Positions 9,345-17,284 of a DNA stretch of 64,000 nt are shown here, piece after piece; the stretch's first letter is position 1, and every line of letters begins with the position of its first letter. The DNA comes from Blastococcus colisei (GTDB lineage: Bacteria; Actinomycetota; Actinomycetes; Mycobacteriales; Geodermatophilaceae). Location: the NCBI RefSeq assembly GCF_006717095.1, contig NZ_VFQE01000001.1, forward strand, positions 2,604,001 to 2,668,000, in the 5' to 3' direction. Under the pieces are notes generated by a model. It was given only the letters and a program-made list of their open reading frames with translations. It was not told where the DNA came from and searched no databases. Made by a program: the position numbers and the translations under genes.

Positions 9345-9911
9345 ATGTCGCGCGTGATGTGGTTCTTCACCCCTCCGGAGGAGTCATCCCTGCCGGAGCG
9401 CCTGCAGGGCTTGTTCCAGAAGGCGCGCGAATCAGTGGGCTTCGTCCCCAACGTCTTTCGCGCATACAGCTACCGACCAGAGCGGTTGTCAGCGTGGTTC
9501 GGCCACTTCAAGCAGCTGCACGTGTCCACGGAGCATCTCGACGAAGCCGACCGGGAGATGATCGCGGTCGTCGTCAGCGCCTGGAACCGGTGCTCCTATT
9601 GCATCGTCGCCCATGGGCACGCTCTCCGCGTCGCTCTGGACGATCAGGTGCAGGCCGACCTGATCGCGATCAACTGGCGCCATGCGGGCCTCGACCAACG
9701 CCGCACCGCCATCTGCGAGTTCGCCGAGAAGCTCACCGCGACCCCTCACGAGATGGCCGAAAGAGATCTGCACAGGTTGCGCGACGTCGGGCTGACCGAC
9801 GAAGAGGTGTGGGACGTCGCGGAGATCGCATCGATGTACAACTTCACCAACCGCATGGCGCTTGCCCTCGACCAACGACCGAACGAGGAGTACCACCGGC
9901 TCGACCGCTGA
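9345..9911 (+). CDS. AhpD/carboxymuconolactone decarboxylase-like peroxidase-related protein
   Basis: Alkylhydroperoxidase D-like protein (188 residues) of the uncharacterised peroxidase-related group. The [12 protein letters not shown] segment holds the CxxC pair and histidine of the AhpD active site. The preceding [17 protein letters not shown] and the C-terminal [20 protein letters not shown] are typical of the family. An in-frame ATG at 9315 overlaps the DpaL stop, but ATG 9345 has a good ribosome site (AAGGAAG at about 9331-9337) and gives the family's usual N-terminus, so it was preferred. As the last gene of the operon it may deal with peroxide or a reactive catabolic by-product; that role is inferred. 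Confidence 0.85.
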   Translation: MSRVMWFFTPPEESSLPERLQGLFQKARESVGFVPNVFRAYSYRPERLSAWFGHFKQLHVSTEHLDEADREMIAVVVSAWNRCSYCIVAHGHALRVALDDQVQADLIAINWRHAGLDQRRTAICEFAEKLTATPHEMAERDLHRLRDVGLTDEEVWDVAEIASMYNFTNRMALALDQRPNEEYHRLDR

Positions 9912-10435
9912 GATCGCGGTCCGGGCGTGTGATCGCCTTCGCCGAGCATGGCTCTGCAGCGAGGCGCTGCCCATCACCCACGTCTCCCACGATGGCGCCC
10001 GCCACGCCATGGACGCGCTCGCCGACCGAGAGCCCGTCCGGTGCCGGCAACTGCCGCTCTTCCGCTCGCTCGCAGACGCGGCGGCGGCGTTGGACGACCC
10101 CCGTCAGCTTTCCGGCACGCTCGCTCACTCGGTCGGCGGCCTTCTTGTGCTCGTCGTGGTCCCCTCGGACGCGATGGACTCCGAGTTACTCGAGATCCCG
10201 GCGTGGGGAGTCGACGCTCGCCTCGTGGAGGGAACCTCCCGGGTCACCGTCGCATCGACAGGCCCGCTTGCCGAGCATGACGTCAGATCTGCCATCGAGC
10301 AGGCGGGCTACCGCCTCGTTCGAGCCGGGTCCCGGAACCGCGCCCGCGCCTCACGCGCACGCCACGCAGCTCACCGCCCCGGTCGGCGAGCCGTGCTCCG
10401 CAACGGACCGCGGACCGGGGCGAGCGCACCGCAGC
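9912..10435 (+). other. Possible degenerate coding stretch between convergent operons
   Basis: No confident gene. One + frame (codons in phase with 9862, open to 10521) reads as real protein from about 9920 to 10325. It includes LSGTLAHSVGGLLVLVVV and, at the end, VTVASTGPLAEHDVRSAIEQ followed by AGYRLV, which resembles the second half of a heavy-metal-associated (HMA) domain without its CxxC. After that the frame turns into Arg/Ala-rich nonsense and runs antisense into nuoN. ATG 10009 is the first usable start. It may be a small hypothetical protein or a decayed metal-binding protein. Confidence 0.3.
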
Positions 10436-11908
10436 TCATGTTCCGCTCGTCGCCACACCTACCCACATGCCAGCCCCCAGCCCCAAGAGCAGCGAGACCA
10501 CGGCGGCCATATGAAGGATGATCACAGGATGGCGTTGGAGCCTCTGTGCCGTGCCGGCAGCGGTACGCGGACCGCTGCCGGGCGCTCCCTCCCCCGCCGA
10601 GGGTGCGGCAGGTATCCCGGCGAACGCCGGGGCGATCCACCGCAGGTAGTAGAAGAGGCTGGCGACGGTGTTGATCGCCGCGACGACGACCAGCCAGATC
10701 AGATCCCCGTCCCACGCCGCAACGAAGACGGCCAGCTTGCCGATGAAGACCGCGGTCGGTGGCGTCCCGACCAGGCCCAGGAGGCACACGGCGAGGCTCA
10801 CCACCAGCCAGCGGTGGCGCCCGACCGCAGTGGCCCAGTCGGTGATCGTGCGCGCTGCGGGGGTGGCCGCAACGGCGGCGAACGCGCCGATGTTGGTCAC
10901 GGCGTAGCCGGCCAGATAGACCGCCAGGGCCGGGACGGCGAGGTCGGTGCGGGCTGCTACGGCGACGACCATGAACAGGTAGCCCACCTGGCTGACCGTC
11001 GAGTAGGCCAGCAGCCGCAGGACGTCGGTCTGGCTGAAGGCGGCCAGGTTGCCCAGGGTCATGCTGACCGCGGCGATGACGGCGACCAGTAAGGGCACGT
11101 CGAGCGGGACGCCGGCGAAAAGCTCCGCGAGCAGCCGGAACGCGGCGGCGACCGCGCCGATCTTGGGAATCGTGGTGATGTAGGCGGCCATCGGCGGGGT
11201 GGTGCCGGCCGTGACGTCGGGAACCCAGAAGTGCACCGGGACCGCACCGGCCTTGAAGGCGACCCCGGCGAGCACGCCGAGGACGCCCACCGCGAGCAGC
11301 GCCGGCGATGCCTCCGGGAGCAGCGCGGCGAGGTCGAGGTAGCCGGTCGTGCCGGCGGCGAGCACCAGGGCGGCGACGCCGACGAGCATCAGCACGCCCA
11401 CGAAGGCACCCATGAGGTAGTACTTCATCGTCGCCTCGACACCGGCGGAGTCCTTGGCGAAGCCGGCCAGCGCATACAGCGGGACGCTGGCCAGCAGGTA
11501 GCCGGCGACCAACAGCAGCAGGTCGCCGCTAGCGGCCAGCGCGATGCTGCCGAGCCCACCGAGCAGCATGAGGACGTAGGCCTCGGTCTCCCGCGGATGT
11601 CCGGCCAGCGAGGCCGACGCCAACCAGACCAGGACAGCCACACCGAGAGCGACCACGATCCGGACGACGCCGGTGGTGGTGTCGACGACCCAGGTGCCCT
11701 CGAACACCCGCTCCGCCGGCTCGAACAGCGCGACAGCAGCGGCGATCGCACTGGCCAGGCACGCTGCGGTGACCAGGAGCCGGACCCGCCACTGCCGGTG
11801 CTGCGGCGTCCAGAGGCCCAGCAGCAGGCCGCCGACGGCGCCGAGAAGCAGGAGCAGTTCGGGAAGCAGGGCGAGCACCCGCTCGCCGCCCCCCGACATG
11901 CCGGTCAC
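10436..11908 (-). CDS. nuoN: NADH-quinone oxidoreductase subunit N-like antiporter subunit
   Basis: Proton-pumping membrane subunit of a complex I-like enzyme (490 residues if GTG 11908 is used). It has about 13-14 hydrophobic segments. The MrpA/D antiporter signature appears as GVAFKAGAVPVHFWVPDVTA with the transmembrane lysine, and a second key stretch is TDVLRLLAYSTVSQVGY. GTG 11908 overlaps the nuoM stop (GTGA), favouring coupling; ATG 11899 is an alternative start nine bases downstream. It is the last gene of the cluster, as in canonical nuo operons. It is recognisably NuoN but, given the missing electron-input subunits, its partner enzyme is not standard complex I. Confidence 0.88.
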   Translation of the reverse strand: MTGMSGGGERVLALLPELLLLLGAVGGLLLGLWTPQHRQWRVRLLVTAACLASAIAAAVALFEPAERVFEGTWVVDTTTGVVRIVVALGVAVLVWLASASLAGHPRETEAYVLMLLGGLGSIALAASGDLLLLVAGYLLASVPLYALAGFAKDSAGVEATMKYYLMGAFVGVLMLVGVAALVLAAGTTGYLDLAALLPEASPALLAVGVLGVLAGVAFKAGAVPVHFWVPDVTAGTTPPMAAYITTIPKIGAVAAAFRLLAELFAGVPLDVPLLVAVIAAVSMTLGNLAAFSQTDVLRLLAYSTVSQVGYLFMVVAVAARTDLAVPALAVYLAGYAVTNIGAFAAVAATPAARTITDWATAVGRHRWLVVSLAVCLLGLVGTPPTAVFIGKLAVFVAAWDGDLIWLVVVAAINTVASLFYYLRWIAPAFAGIPAAPSAGEGAPGSGPRTAAGTAQRLQRHPVIILHMAAVVSLLLGLGAGMWVGVATSGT

Positions 11909-13503
11909 CGGCCCACCAACTCCACCACCGCCATGGCGGCCGGCTCCAGCACGTCCAGCAGAACCCGCGGAACCAACCCGAGAATCACGGCGAGTACCAG
12001 CAGCGGGACGACCGAGGCCACCTCGTGGCCGCGCAGGTCCTGCATCCGGGTCGCCGTCCGCGGCCGGATGGCGGTCGCCGTCGTGCCGTCCGGCCGGTCC
12101 AGATCCGGGCCCTCCTCCGTCGTGTCGGGGTCTGCCTCGGATGGGACGGCGGTGTCGCCGGCGAGCAGCCGCTGCAGCGCCAGCAGAAACAGCCCGGCGG
12201 TCACGAGGATGCCGATGACGGCGATCACCGTGGCCACCGGCGCCGCCTGCAGCGCGCCGGTGAACACCTGGAACTCGGCGATGAACCCGGAGAACCCGGG
12301 CAGCCCCAGGGAGCCGAACGCGGCGACCGCGAAGCAGGCGGCGAACACCGGCGCGGGACGAGCCAGACCGCCCCAGCGGTCGAAGGCGTAGGTGTGTCCG
12401 CGGGACCACAGGACGCCGCTGAGCAGGAAGAGCGCGCCGGTGAGCAGGCCGTGGCTGACCATCTGGTACATCGCCCCGACCGTGGCCACGATCCGCGCCT
12501 CCTCGTCGGCGGAGGCGACCAGGCCGGCCGCGCCCAGGCCGAGCAGCACGTAGCCCATGTGGTTGACCGACGTGTAGGCGATCATCCGCTTGACGTCGGT
12601 CTGGGCCAGCGCCACGAAGGCGCCCCACAGCACGCTGATCACCCCGACGACGACGGCCACCATGGCCCACCGCTGCCAGGCATCGGGGAGGATCGGCATG
12701 GCGATCCGCACGAACCCGTAGGTGCCGAGCTTCAACAGGATCCCGGCCAGCACAGCCGACCCGGCGGCCGGGGCGTCGGTGTGCGCGTCGGGCAGCCAGG
12801 TGTGGAACGGGAACAGCGGCGTCTTCACCGCCAGCCCCAGGCCGATCGCCAGCAGGACCAGGCCGCCGGCGACCGGTGAGTCCGCGAGCGGCGGGTTCGC
12901 GGCCAGCGCCACCATGTCGAAGGTGCGCTCCTCACTGCCGAGGAACAGCCCGATGAAGCCCACGAGCAGTGCCAGCGACCCGATGAAGGTGTAGAGGAAG
13001 AACTTCAGCGCGCTGCGCCGGGCGTTGCCGTGCCCCCAGCCGGCGATGACGAAGTACATCCCCACGATCGACAGGTCGAAGAAGACGAAGAACAGGATCA
13101 GGTCGAGCGAGGCGAACGTGCCCAGGCAGGCGGTTTGGAGGAAGAGGAACAGCGCGGCGTAGGTGTGCGGCCGGTCCGGCTCACGCAGTGAGTAGATGGC
13201 GCAGGCCAGGAACAGCACCCCGGTCAGGGCCAGCAGCGGCAGCGAGAGCCCGTCGACGCCGACGTGGTAGCCCGCATCGACGGTCGGGATCCACTGCAGA
13301 TTCACCTCGTACGCCAGGCCGTCGACGACTCCCGAGGCGCCCTCGCCGGGCTCGAAGCGCCACGACATCCAGCCGACCAGCGCCAGGTCGACGGCGGAGG
13401 CAGCCACCCACACCCCGATCGCCGCGCGACTGGGGATCCTCGGGACTGCCAGCAGCACACCAGCAGCCAGCAACGGCAGGAAGATCACGACGGTCAGCAG
13501 CAC
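11905..13503 (-). CDS. nuoM: NADH-quinone oxidoreductase subunit M-like antiporter subunit
   Basis: Antiporter-like membrane subunit (532 residues). It keeps VKTPLFPFHTWLPDAH with the conserved lysine, the following SAVLAGILLKLGTYGFVR, and DVKRMIAYTSVNHMGYVLLG. An early glutamate-containing helix expected in NuoM is replaced by a less conserved LDLILFFVFFDLSIVGMYF segment (aspartate instead of the usual WE pair), which may affect coupling. A charged Asp/Glu/Pro-rich insert (about residues 453-490) precedes the last transmembrane helix. It lies two bases after nuoL and overlaps nuoN. Confidence 0.9.
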   Translation of the reverse strand: MLLTVVIFLPLLAAGVLLAVPRIPSRAAIGVWVAASAVDLALVGWMSWRFEPGEGASGVVDGLAYEVNLQWIPTVDAGYHVGVDGLSLPLLALTGVLFLACAIYSLREPDRPHTYAALFLFLQTACLGTFASLDLILFFVFFDLSIVGMYFVIAGWGHGNARRSALKFFLYTFIGSLALLVGFIGLFLGSEERTFDMVALAANPPLADSPVAGGLVLLAIGLGLAVKTPLFPFHTWLPDAHTDAPAAGSAVLAGILLKLGTYGFVRIAMPILPDAWQRWAMVAVVVGVISVLWGAFVALAQTDVKRMIAYTSVNHMGYVLLGLGAAGLVASADEEARIVATVGAMYQMVSHGLLTGALFLLSGVLWSRGHTYAFDRWGGLARPAPVFAACFAVAAFGSLGLPGFSGFIAEFQVFTGALQAAPVATVIAVIGILVTAGLFLLALQRLLAGDTAVPSEADPDTTEEGPDLDRPDGTTATAIRPRTATRMQDLRGHEVASVVPLLVLAVILGLVPRVLLDVLEPAAMAVVELVGR

Positions 13504-13505
13504 GA

Positions 13506-15443
13506 CTACCTCACCACGAGCAGGAGGACGAGCAGGAACCCCAGACCGACGACGGCCTGGGCGTAGTACTGGTGCAGCAGCCCGGTCTGTGGGCGGCGGG
13601 CGGCGCTCCCCGCGCGGCGGAACGCCCTCGCCGTTGCACGTACGAGGCCGTCCACCACGCCGGTGTCGATCCGCGCGGAGCCGGCCGCGGTGCGGCGGGT
13701 CGCCGCGGCGACGCCGGACACCGCGCCGTCCAGGACGCCGTCATCCGCCCGGCCTGCCATGCCCGCAATCCGCCGGGCTCCGACGGCCACACCCATGACC
13801 GCCCGGTCGATCAGCATGTCGTCGATGACTGCCAGGGTGCGGGCGACCGCCATGGCCGGCCGGGGCGACAGCAGTCGTCTCAGCCCGGCCCACGACGCGA
13901 GCGGACTCCGGGACAGCTGCTCCGCGACGGCGGGGCGGGCCCCGACCACCGCGACGGTCAGTCCCAGCACCACCACCGCCAGAACCGCGGAGAACACCAG
14001 CTCCCCCAGCCCCGGAGACGGCTCCCCTTCCACGCCCAGGACCGCCTTGACTTCTTCTGCCACGGCCGGCAGCGCGAGCACACCAAGCCCGGCGGCGAAC
14101 ACGGCCAGCACGCCGGCGACGACGCTGACGGCGCCGGGCACGCGCCGGGTGCCCGGCTCCTCTGCGTCGAACGCCTCGTCCCCGGCCGGTCGGGCGAGGA
14201 CGATGGCGAGGATCCGTCCTGCGTAGACAGCCGACACCGCGGCGGCGGCCAGGCCGACCACGTGCAGCGCTGTTCCGTCGACACCGGCGAGTACCTCGTC
14301 CTTGGTGGCCCACAGCGACAGCGGCGGCACGCCGGCCAGGGCGAGGGCGGCGACGGTGGCCGCTGCCCCCATTCCCGGGTACCGGCGGGCGGCGCCCCGG
14401 AGACCGGCCAGTTGCTTGGTGCCGAGCGCGGTGAGCCAGGCGCCGGCGGCGACGAAGAGTCCGGCTTTGACCGCGGCGTGCGCAACCAGCTGGGCGGTGC
14501 CGCCTGCGGTGGCGCCCACCCCGGCGGCGAGGACGACGAAGCCGATCTGCGCGGCGGTGCTGGCCGCGAGCAGCTGCTTGAGGTCGGTCTGCGCCACGGC
14601 CACCGCACCCAGGACCAGGGCGGTCAACGCCCCCGCCCACGCCGCCGCCGTCGCGGCCCAACCCGTCGCCGCGAGCAGCGGCTGCATCCGGATGAGCAGG
14701 TACCCGCCGGCGGCCACCATCGTGGCCGAGTGCAGCAGCGCGCTCACCGGGCTCGGCCCCTGCATCGCGGCCGAGAGCCAGGCCGAGAAGGGCAGCTGCG
14801 CCGACTTGCCCAGCGCGGCGATCAGCACGCCGGCGGCGGCCAGGTCCGCCCAGCCGCCGTCCGCGCTCTCCAGGTCAGTCAGCACCAGGCTCCCGGTCGC
14901 GGCCAGCGCCGCCCCGGCGGCGACGTACAGGCCGAGGTCACCGGCCCGGGTGGTCACGAACGCCCGGGTGCCGGCGGCCAGCTTGCCCGACTCGTCCCAG
15001 TGGTAGGCGATGAGCGCATAGCTGGTCGCCCCCATGACCTCCCAGGCCAGCAGAAGCGTGGGCAAGGTTGCCGCGGTGACCGTCGCCAGCATGGCCGCGA
15101 CGAACAGCAGCAGGTAGCCGAAGAACCGCCCCCGAGCGGCATCCGCCGGCAGGTCCACGACGGCGAACACGGTGACCAGCAGGGCGATGCCGGCCACCAG
15201 GACGACGAGCACGGCGGAGAGCCCGTCGACGACCAGGCGCAGATCCCCGCCTTCGACGATCCCGAGGAACGGCACGGACAGGCGCGGCCGGGTCCCGGCC
15301 ATCAGCGCAGCCACCACCACACCTGCCGCGGTGACGGCCACGGCCAGCGGACCGGCGACGCGGTCGGCCCCCCGCCCGCCGACAAGCAAGGCGGCCCCGC
15401 TCAGGGCGGGGAGCAGCACCAGGGCGCCGAGGACGGCGCTCAT
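13506..15443 (-). CDS. nuoL: NADH-quinone oxidoreductase subunit L-like antiporter subunit
   Basis: Largest antiporter-like subunit (645 residues). Typical NuoL elements are LLLAWEVMGATSYALIAYHW, GKSAQLPFSAWLSAAMQGP with the conserved lysine, SALLHSATMVAAGGYLLIR, and TDLKQLLAASTAAQIGFVV. The C-terminal part, which in NuoL holds the lateral helix, here is an Arg/Ala-rich amphipathic stretch (about residues 540-620) followed by one last hydrophobic segment, VVGLGFLLVLLLVVR. Start ATG 15443 overlaps the nuoK stop. It should conduct protons in the membrane arm. Confidence 0.9.
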   Translation of the reverse strand: MSAVLGALVLLPALSGAALLVGGRGADRVAGPLAVAVTAAGVVVAALMAGTRPRLSVPFLGIVEGGDLRLVVDGLSAVLVVLVAGIALLVTVFAVVDLPADAARGRFFGYLLLFVAAMLATVTAATLPTLLLAWEVMGATSYALIAYHWDESGKLAAGTRAFVTTRAGDLGLYVAAGAALAATGSLVLTDLESADGGWADLAAAGVLIAALGKSAQLPFSAWLSAAMQGPSPVSALLHSATMVAAGGYLLIRMQPLLAATGWAATAAAWAGALTALVLGAVAVAQTDLKQLLAASTAAQIGFVVLAAGVGATAGGTAQLVAHAAVKAGLFVAAGAWLTALGTKQLAGLRGAARRYPGMGAAATVAALALAGVPPLSLWATKDEVLAGVDGTALHVVGLAAAAVSAVYAGRILAIVLARPAGDEAFDAEEPGTRRVPGAVSVVAGVLAVFAAGLGVLALPAVAEEVKAVLGVEGEPSPGLGELVFSAVLAVVVLGLTVAVVGARPAVAEQLSRSPLASWAGLRRLLSPRPAMAVARTLAVIDDMLIDRAVMGVAVGARRIAGMAGRADDGVLDGAVSGVAAATRRTAAGSARIDTGVVDGLVRATARAFRRAGSAARRPQTGLLHQYYAQAVVGLGFLLVLLLVVR

Positions 15444-15757
15444 CCGCGCAGGTCCGACGCCATGTCGATCATGTCGAGCTGCCGAGCTCGATAGAAGGCG
15501 ACGGTGACGGCGAAGCCCATGGCCATCTCCACCGCCATGACCACCAGCGCCACGACGACCAGCACCTGGGCGTCGGGCAGCTCCGGTGCGAGGAAGTACC
15601 AGGCCGCTCCCCCGGCCAGCAGGACGCCGTTGAGGACGAGTTCAAGGCCCATCATCACCATGACGATCGTCTGCTGGGACAACGCCCCGAAAAGCCCGAC
15701 ACCGATCAGGCCGGCGGCGACGGTCAGCACGATCTGGAGCACCATCTCGGCGGTCAT
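15440..15757 (-). CDS. nuoK: NADH-quinone oxidoreductase subunit K-like protein
   Basis: Small three-helix membrane subunit (105 residues). It retains GLELVLNGVLLAGG with the buried glutamate of helix 2 and VMAVEMAMGFAVTVAFYR with the second glutamate of helix 3; both are the proton-channel residues of NuoK. Its length is typical. It overlaps nuoJ and nuoL by ATGA on both sides, so the whole membrane module is translated as a coupled block. Confidence 0.9.
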   Translation of the reverse strand: MTAEMVLQIVLTVAAGLIGVGLFGALSQQTIVMVMMGLELVLNGVLLAGGAAWYFLAPELPDAQVLVVVALVVMAVEMAMGFAVTVAFYRARQLDMIDMASDLRG

Positions 15758-16335
15758 CGGGGCAGTCCCCCGGCCACCGGGTCGTCGGGACGCTGCGCGT
15801 CCAGACCCGGGCCGAGGCGATCGTAACGGCCACGCGCGGTGGCCAGGACGGTGCCGGCCAGGATCGTGGCGAACAGCCCGATGCCGATCACCAGCATGAC
15901 GAGCATGTGGCTGCCCATTATCGCCTCGCCGAGCTGGCGGGTGCTGTCAGCCGGGCGGGAGGTGTTCCGCGTGGGCCAGTCGATCGTCCAGATGCCGGCG
16001 ACGAGGACGACGAACGCACCCGCACCCGTCACGGCCGAGCCCTTGGCGTTGTGCACCATCGTCATCGGCATGAGCCCGGCCGGGTTCATCATGAACATGA
16101 TCATGAAGACGGCCATGATCGCCATCTCGATCGTCATCATCAGTGCCGTCACGACGGCCAGGTAGACCAGGTCGAGGGCGAGCAAGATGCCCGCCACGGC
16201 GAGGAACGACGCCAGCAGGGCGAAGGTCGCCCGTGCCATCGAGTCGACGACGAAGACGGCGACCCCAGCGGCGACCGAGAGGACACCGAGGGCGGCGACT
16301 GCCGCGATCGCCCAGCCGGAGAGCTCGGTCAGCAT
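15754..16335 (-). CDS. nuoJ: NADH-quinone oxidoreductase subunit J-like protein
   Basis: Membrane subunit with about five hydrophobic helices (193 residues). VYLAVVTALMMTIEMAIMAVF corresponds to the helix-3 region of NuoJ, but is unusually methionine-rich, as is the next stretch FMIMFMMNPAGLMPMTMVHN. In ordinary NuoJ this region is less Met-dense, so the methionines may be a copper-related feature or simply drift. Ten bases separate it from nuoH; nuoK overlaps it. Confidence 0.85.
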   Translation of the reverse strand: MLTELSGWAIAAVAALGVLSVAAGVAVFVVDSMARATFALLASFLAVAGILLALDLVYLAVVTALMMTIEMAIMAVFMIMFMMNPAGLMPMTMVHNAKGSAVTGAGAFVVLVAGIWTIDWPTRNTSRPADSTRQLGEAIMGSHMLVMLVIGIGLFATILAGTVLATARGRYDRLGPGLDAQRPDDPVAGGLPR

Positions 16336-16345
16336 CCCGCCCCCC

Positions 16346-17284
16346 TCACGCGTAGAAGCCGTTCAGAACGAGCACGGCGACGACCAGCGCCTGCAGCAGC
16401 GTCAGTGGGACGAGGACCATCCAGCCGACCTCCACCGTTCGGTCGGGCCGCAGCACCGGCATCCGTCGTCCCACCCAGACCAGAGCAGCGACAACGGCCA
16501 GCGTCTTCAGCAGGTGCCACAGCGGGCCGGGCAACCAGGGGCCGGAGTCGCCGCCGAGGAACAGCGCCGCCGCCATGGCCGCGCTCGCGCCGAGGAAGAC
16601 GGCGCGACCGGCCTCCACCAGCAGCCGGTCCACCCCGGACAGTTCCGAGGCGACGCCGCCGGCGATGTCCGGACCGGCGGGTGCGGCGAACGGGCCCCAG
16701 AACGCGAAGGCCGCGGCGCTGGCCACGAAGACGACGAAGGCGACCGGCATCGTCACCACGAACCACAGATTCTCTTGGGTGGCGAGAATGTCCGTCGTCC
16801 GCAGGGAACCCGCTGCCAGGCCGGCCGTGATGAGCGCGAACATCAGCGGCAGCTCGTACGCCAGGCCCTGCGCGAGGAACCGGTATCCACCGGTCAGCGC
16901 ATGGACCGCGTTCGGGCCCCAGCCGACCAGCCACACCGCCGCCCACAGCAACGCCTCCATGGCGTTGAACCACACGAGGTCGGCGCTGGTCGACCACAAC
17001 GTCCGACCGCCTACGGGCACCACCGCCAGAGACAGCAGCGCCAGTGTCGGCACGGCGACGCATCCGATCCGCCACAGCAGCCGATCCGGCGCCAGCATCG
17101 TCCGCCGCTGCTCGACGAGCAGACGTGCGCCGAAGCGGATCGGCTCTACAGCGGCCCGCGACGCGCCGAGGACGACGACGCGGTCGACCGCCGCCACCAC
17201 GACGCCCAGGACCAGACCGACCGCCACGATCCCAAGGACTGCCGGGACCAGCCCCCACACCTCCGCCAGAGTCTGCTCAGGCAT
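16346..17284 (-). CDS. nuoH: NADH-quinone oxidoreductase subunit H-like protein (divergent)
   Basis: Membrane subunit that in complex I forms the quinone chamber with NuoB and NuoD (312 residues, about eight helices). General layout and the C-terminal PVLRPDRTVEVGWMVLVPLT agree with NuoH. The signature acidic quinone-site loop is much altered: GPDIAGGVASELSGVDRLLV replaces the usual stretch with several glutamates, leaving one clear glutamate. An N-terminal RRTMLAPDRLLWRIG segment is also kept. It overlaps the NuoB/D-like fusion gene by eight bases. The divergence suggests a changed or absent quinone site. Confidence 0.85.
   Translation of the reverse strand: MPEQTLAEVWGLVPAVLGIVAVGLVLGVVVAAVDRVVVLGASRAAVEPIRFGARLLVEQRRTMLAPDRLLWRIGCVAVPTLALLSLAVVPVGGRTLWSTSADLVWFNAMEALLWAAVWLVGWGPNAVHALTGGYRFLAQGLAYELPLMFALITAGLAAGSLRTTDILATQENLWFVVTMPVAFVVFVASAAAFAFWGPFAAPAGPDIAGGVASELSGVDRLLVEAGRAVFLGASAAMAAALFLGGDSGPWLPGPLWHLLKTLAVVAALVWVGRRMPVLRPDRTVEVGWMVLVPLTLLQALVVAVLVLNGFYA

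Noticed and set aside
11231-15494. Long + strand frames opposite nuoM/nuoL
   Set aside because: Low-complexity Arg/Gln/Gly translations antisense to clear membrane subunits; no ribosome sites.
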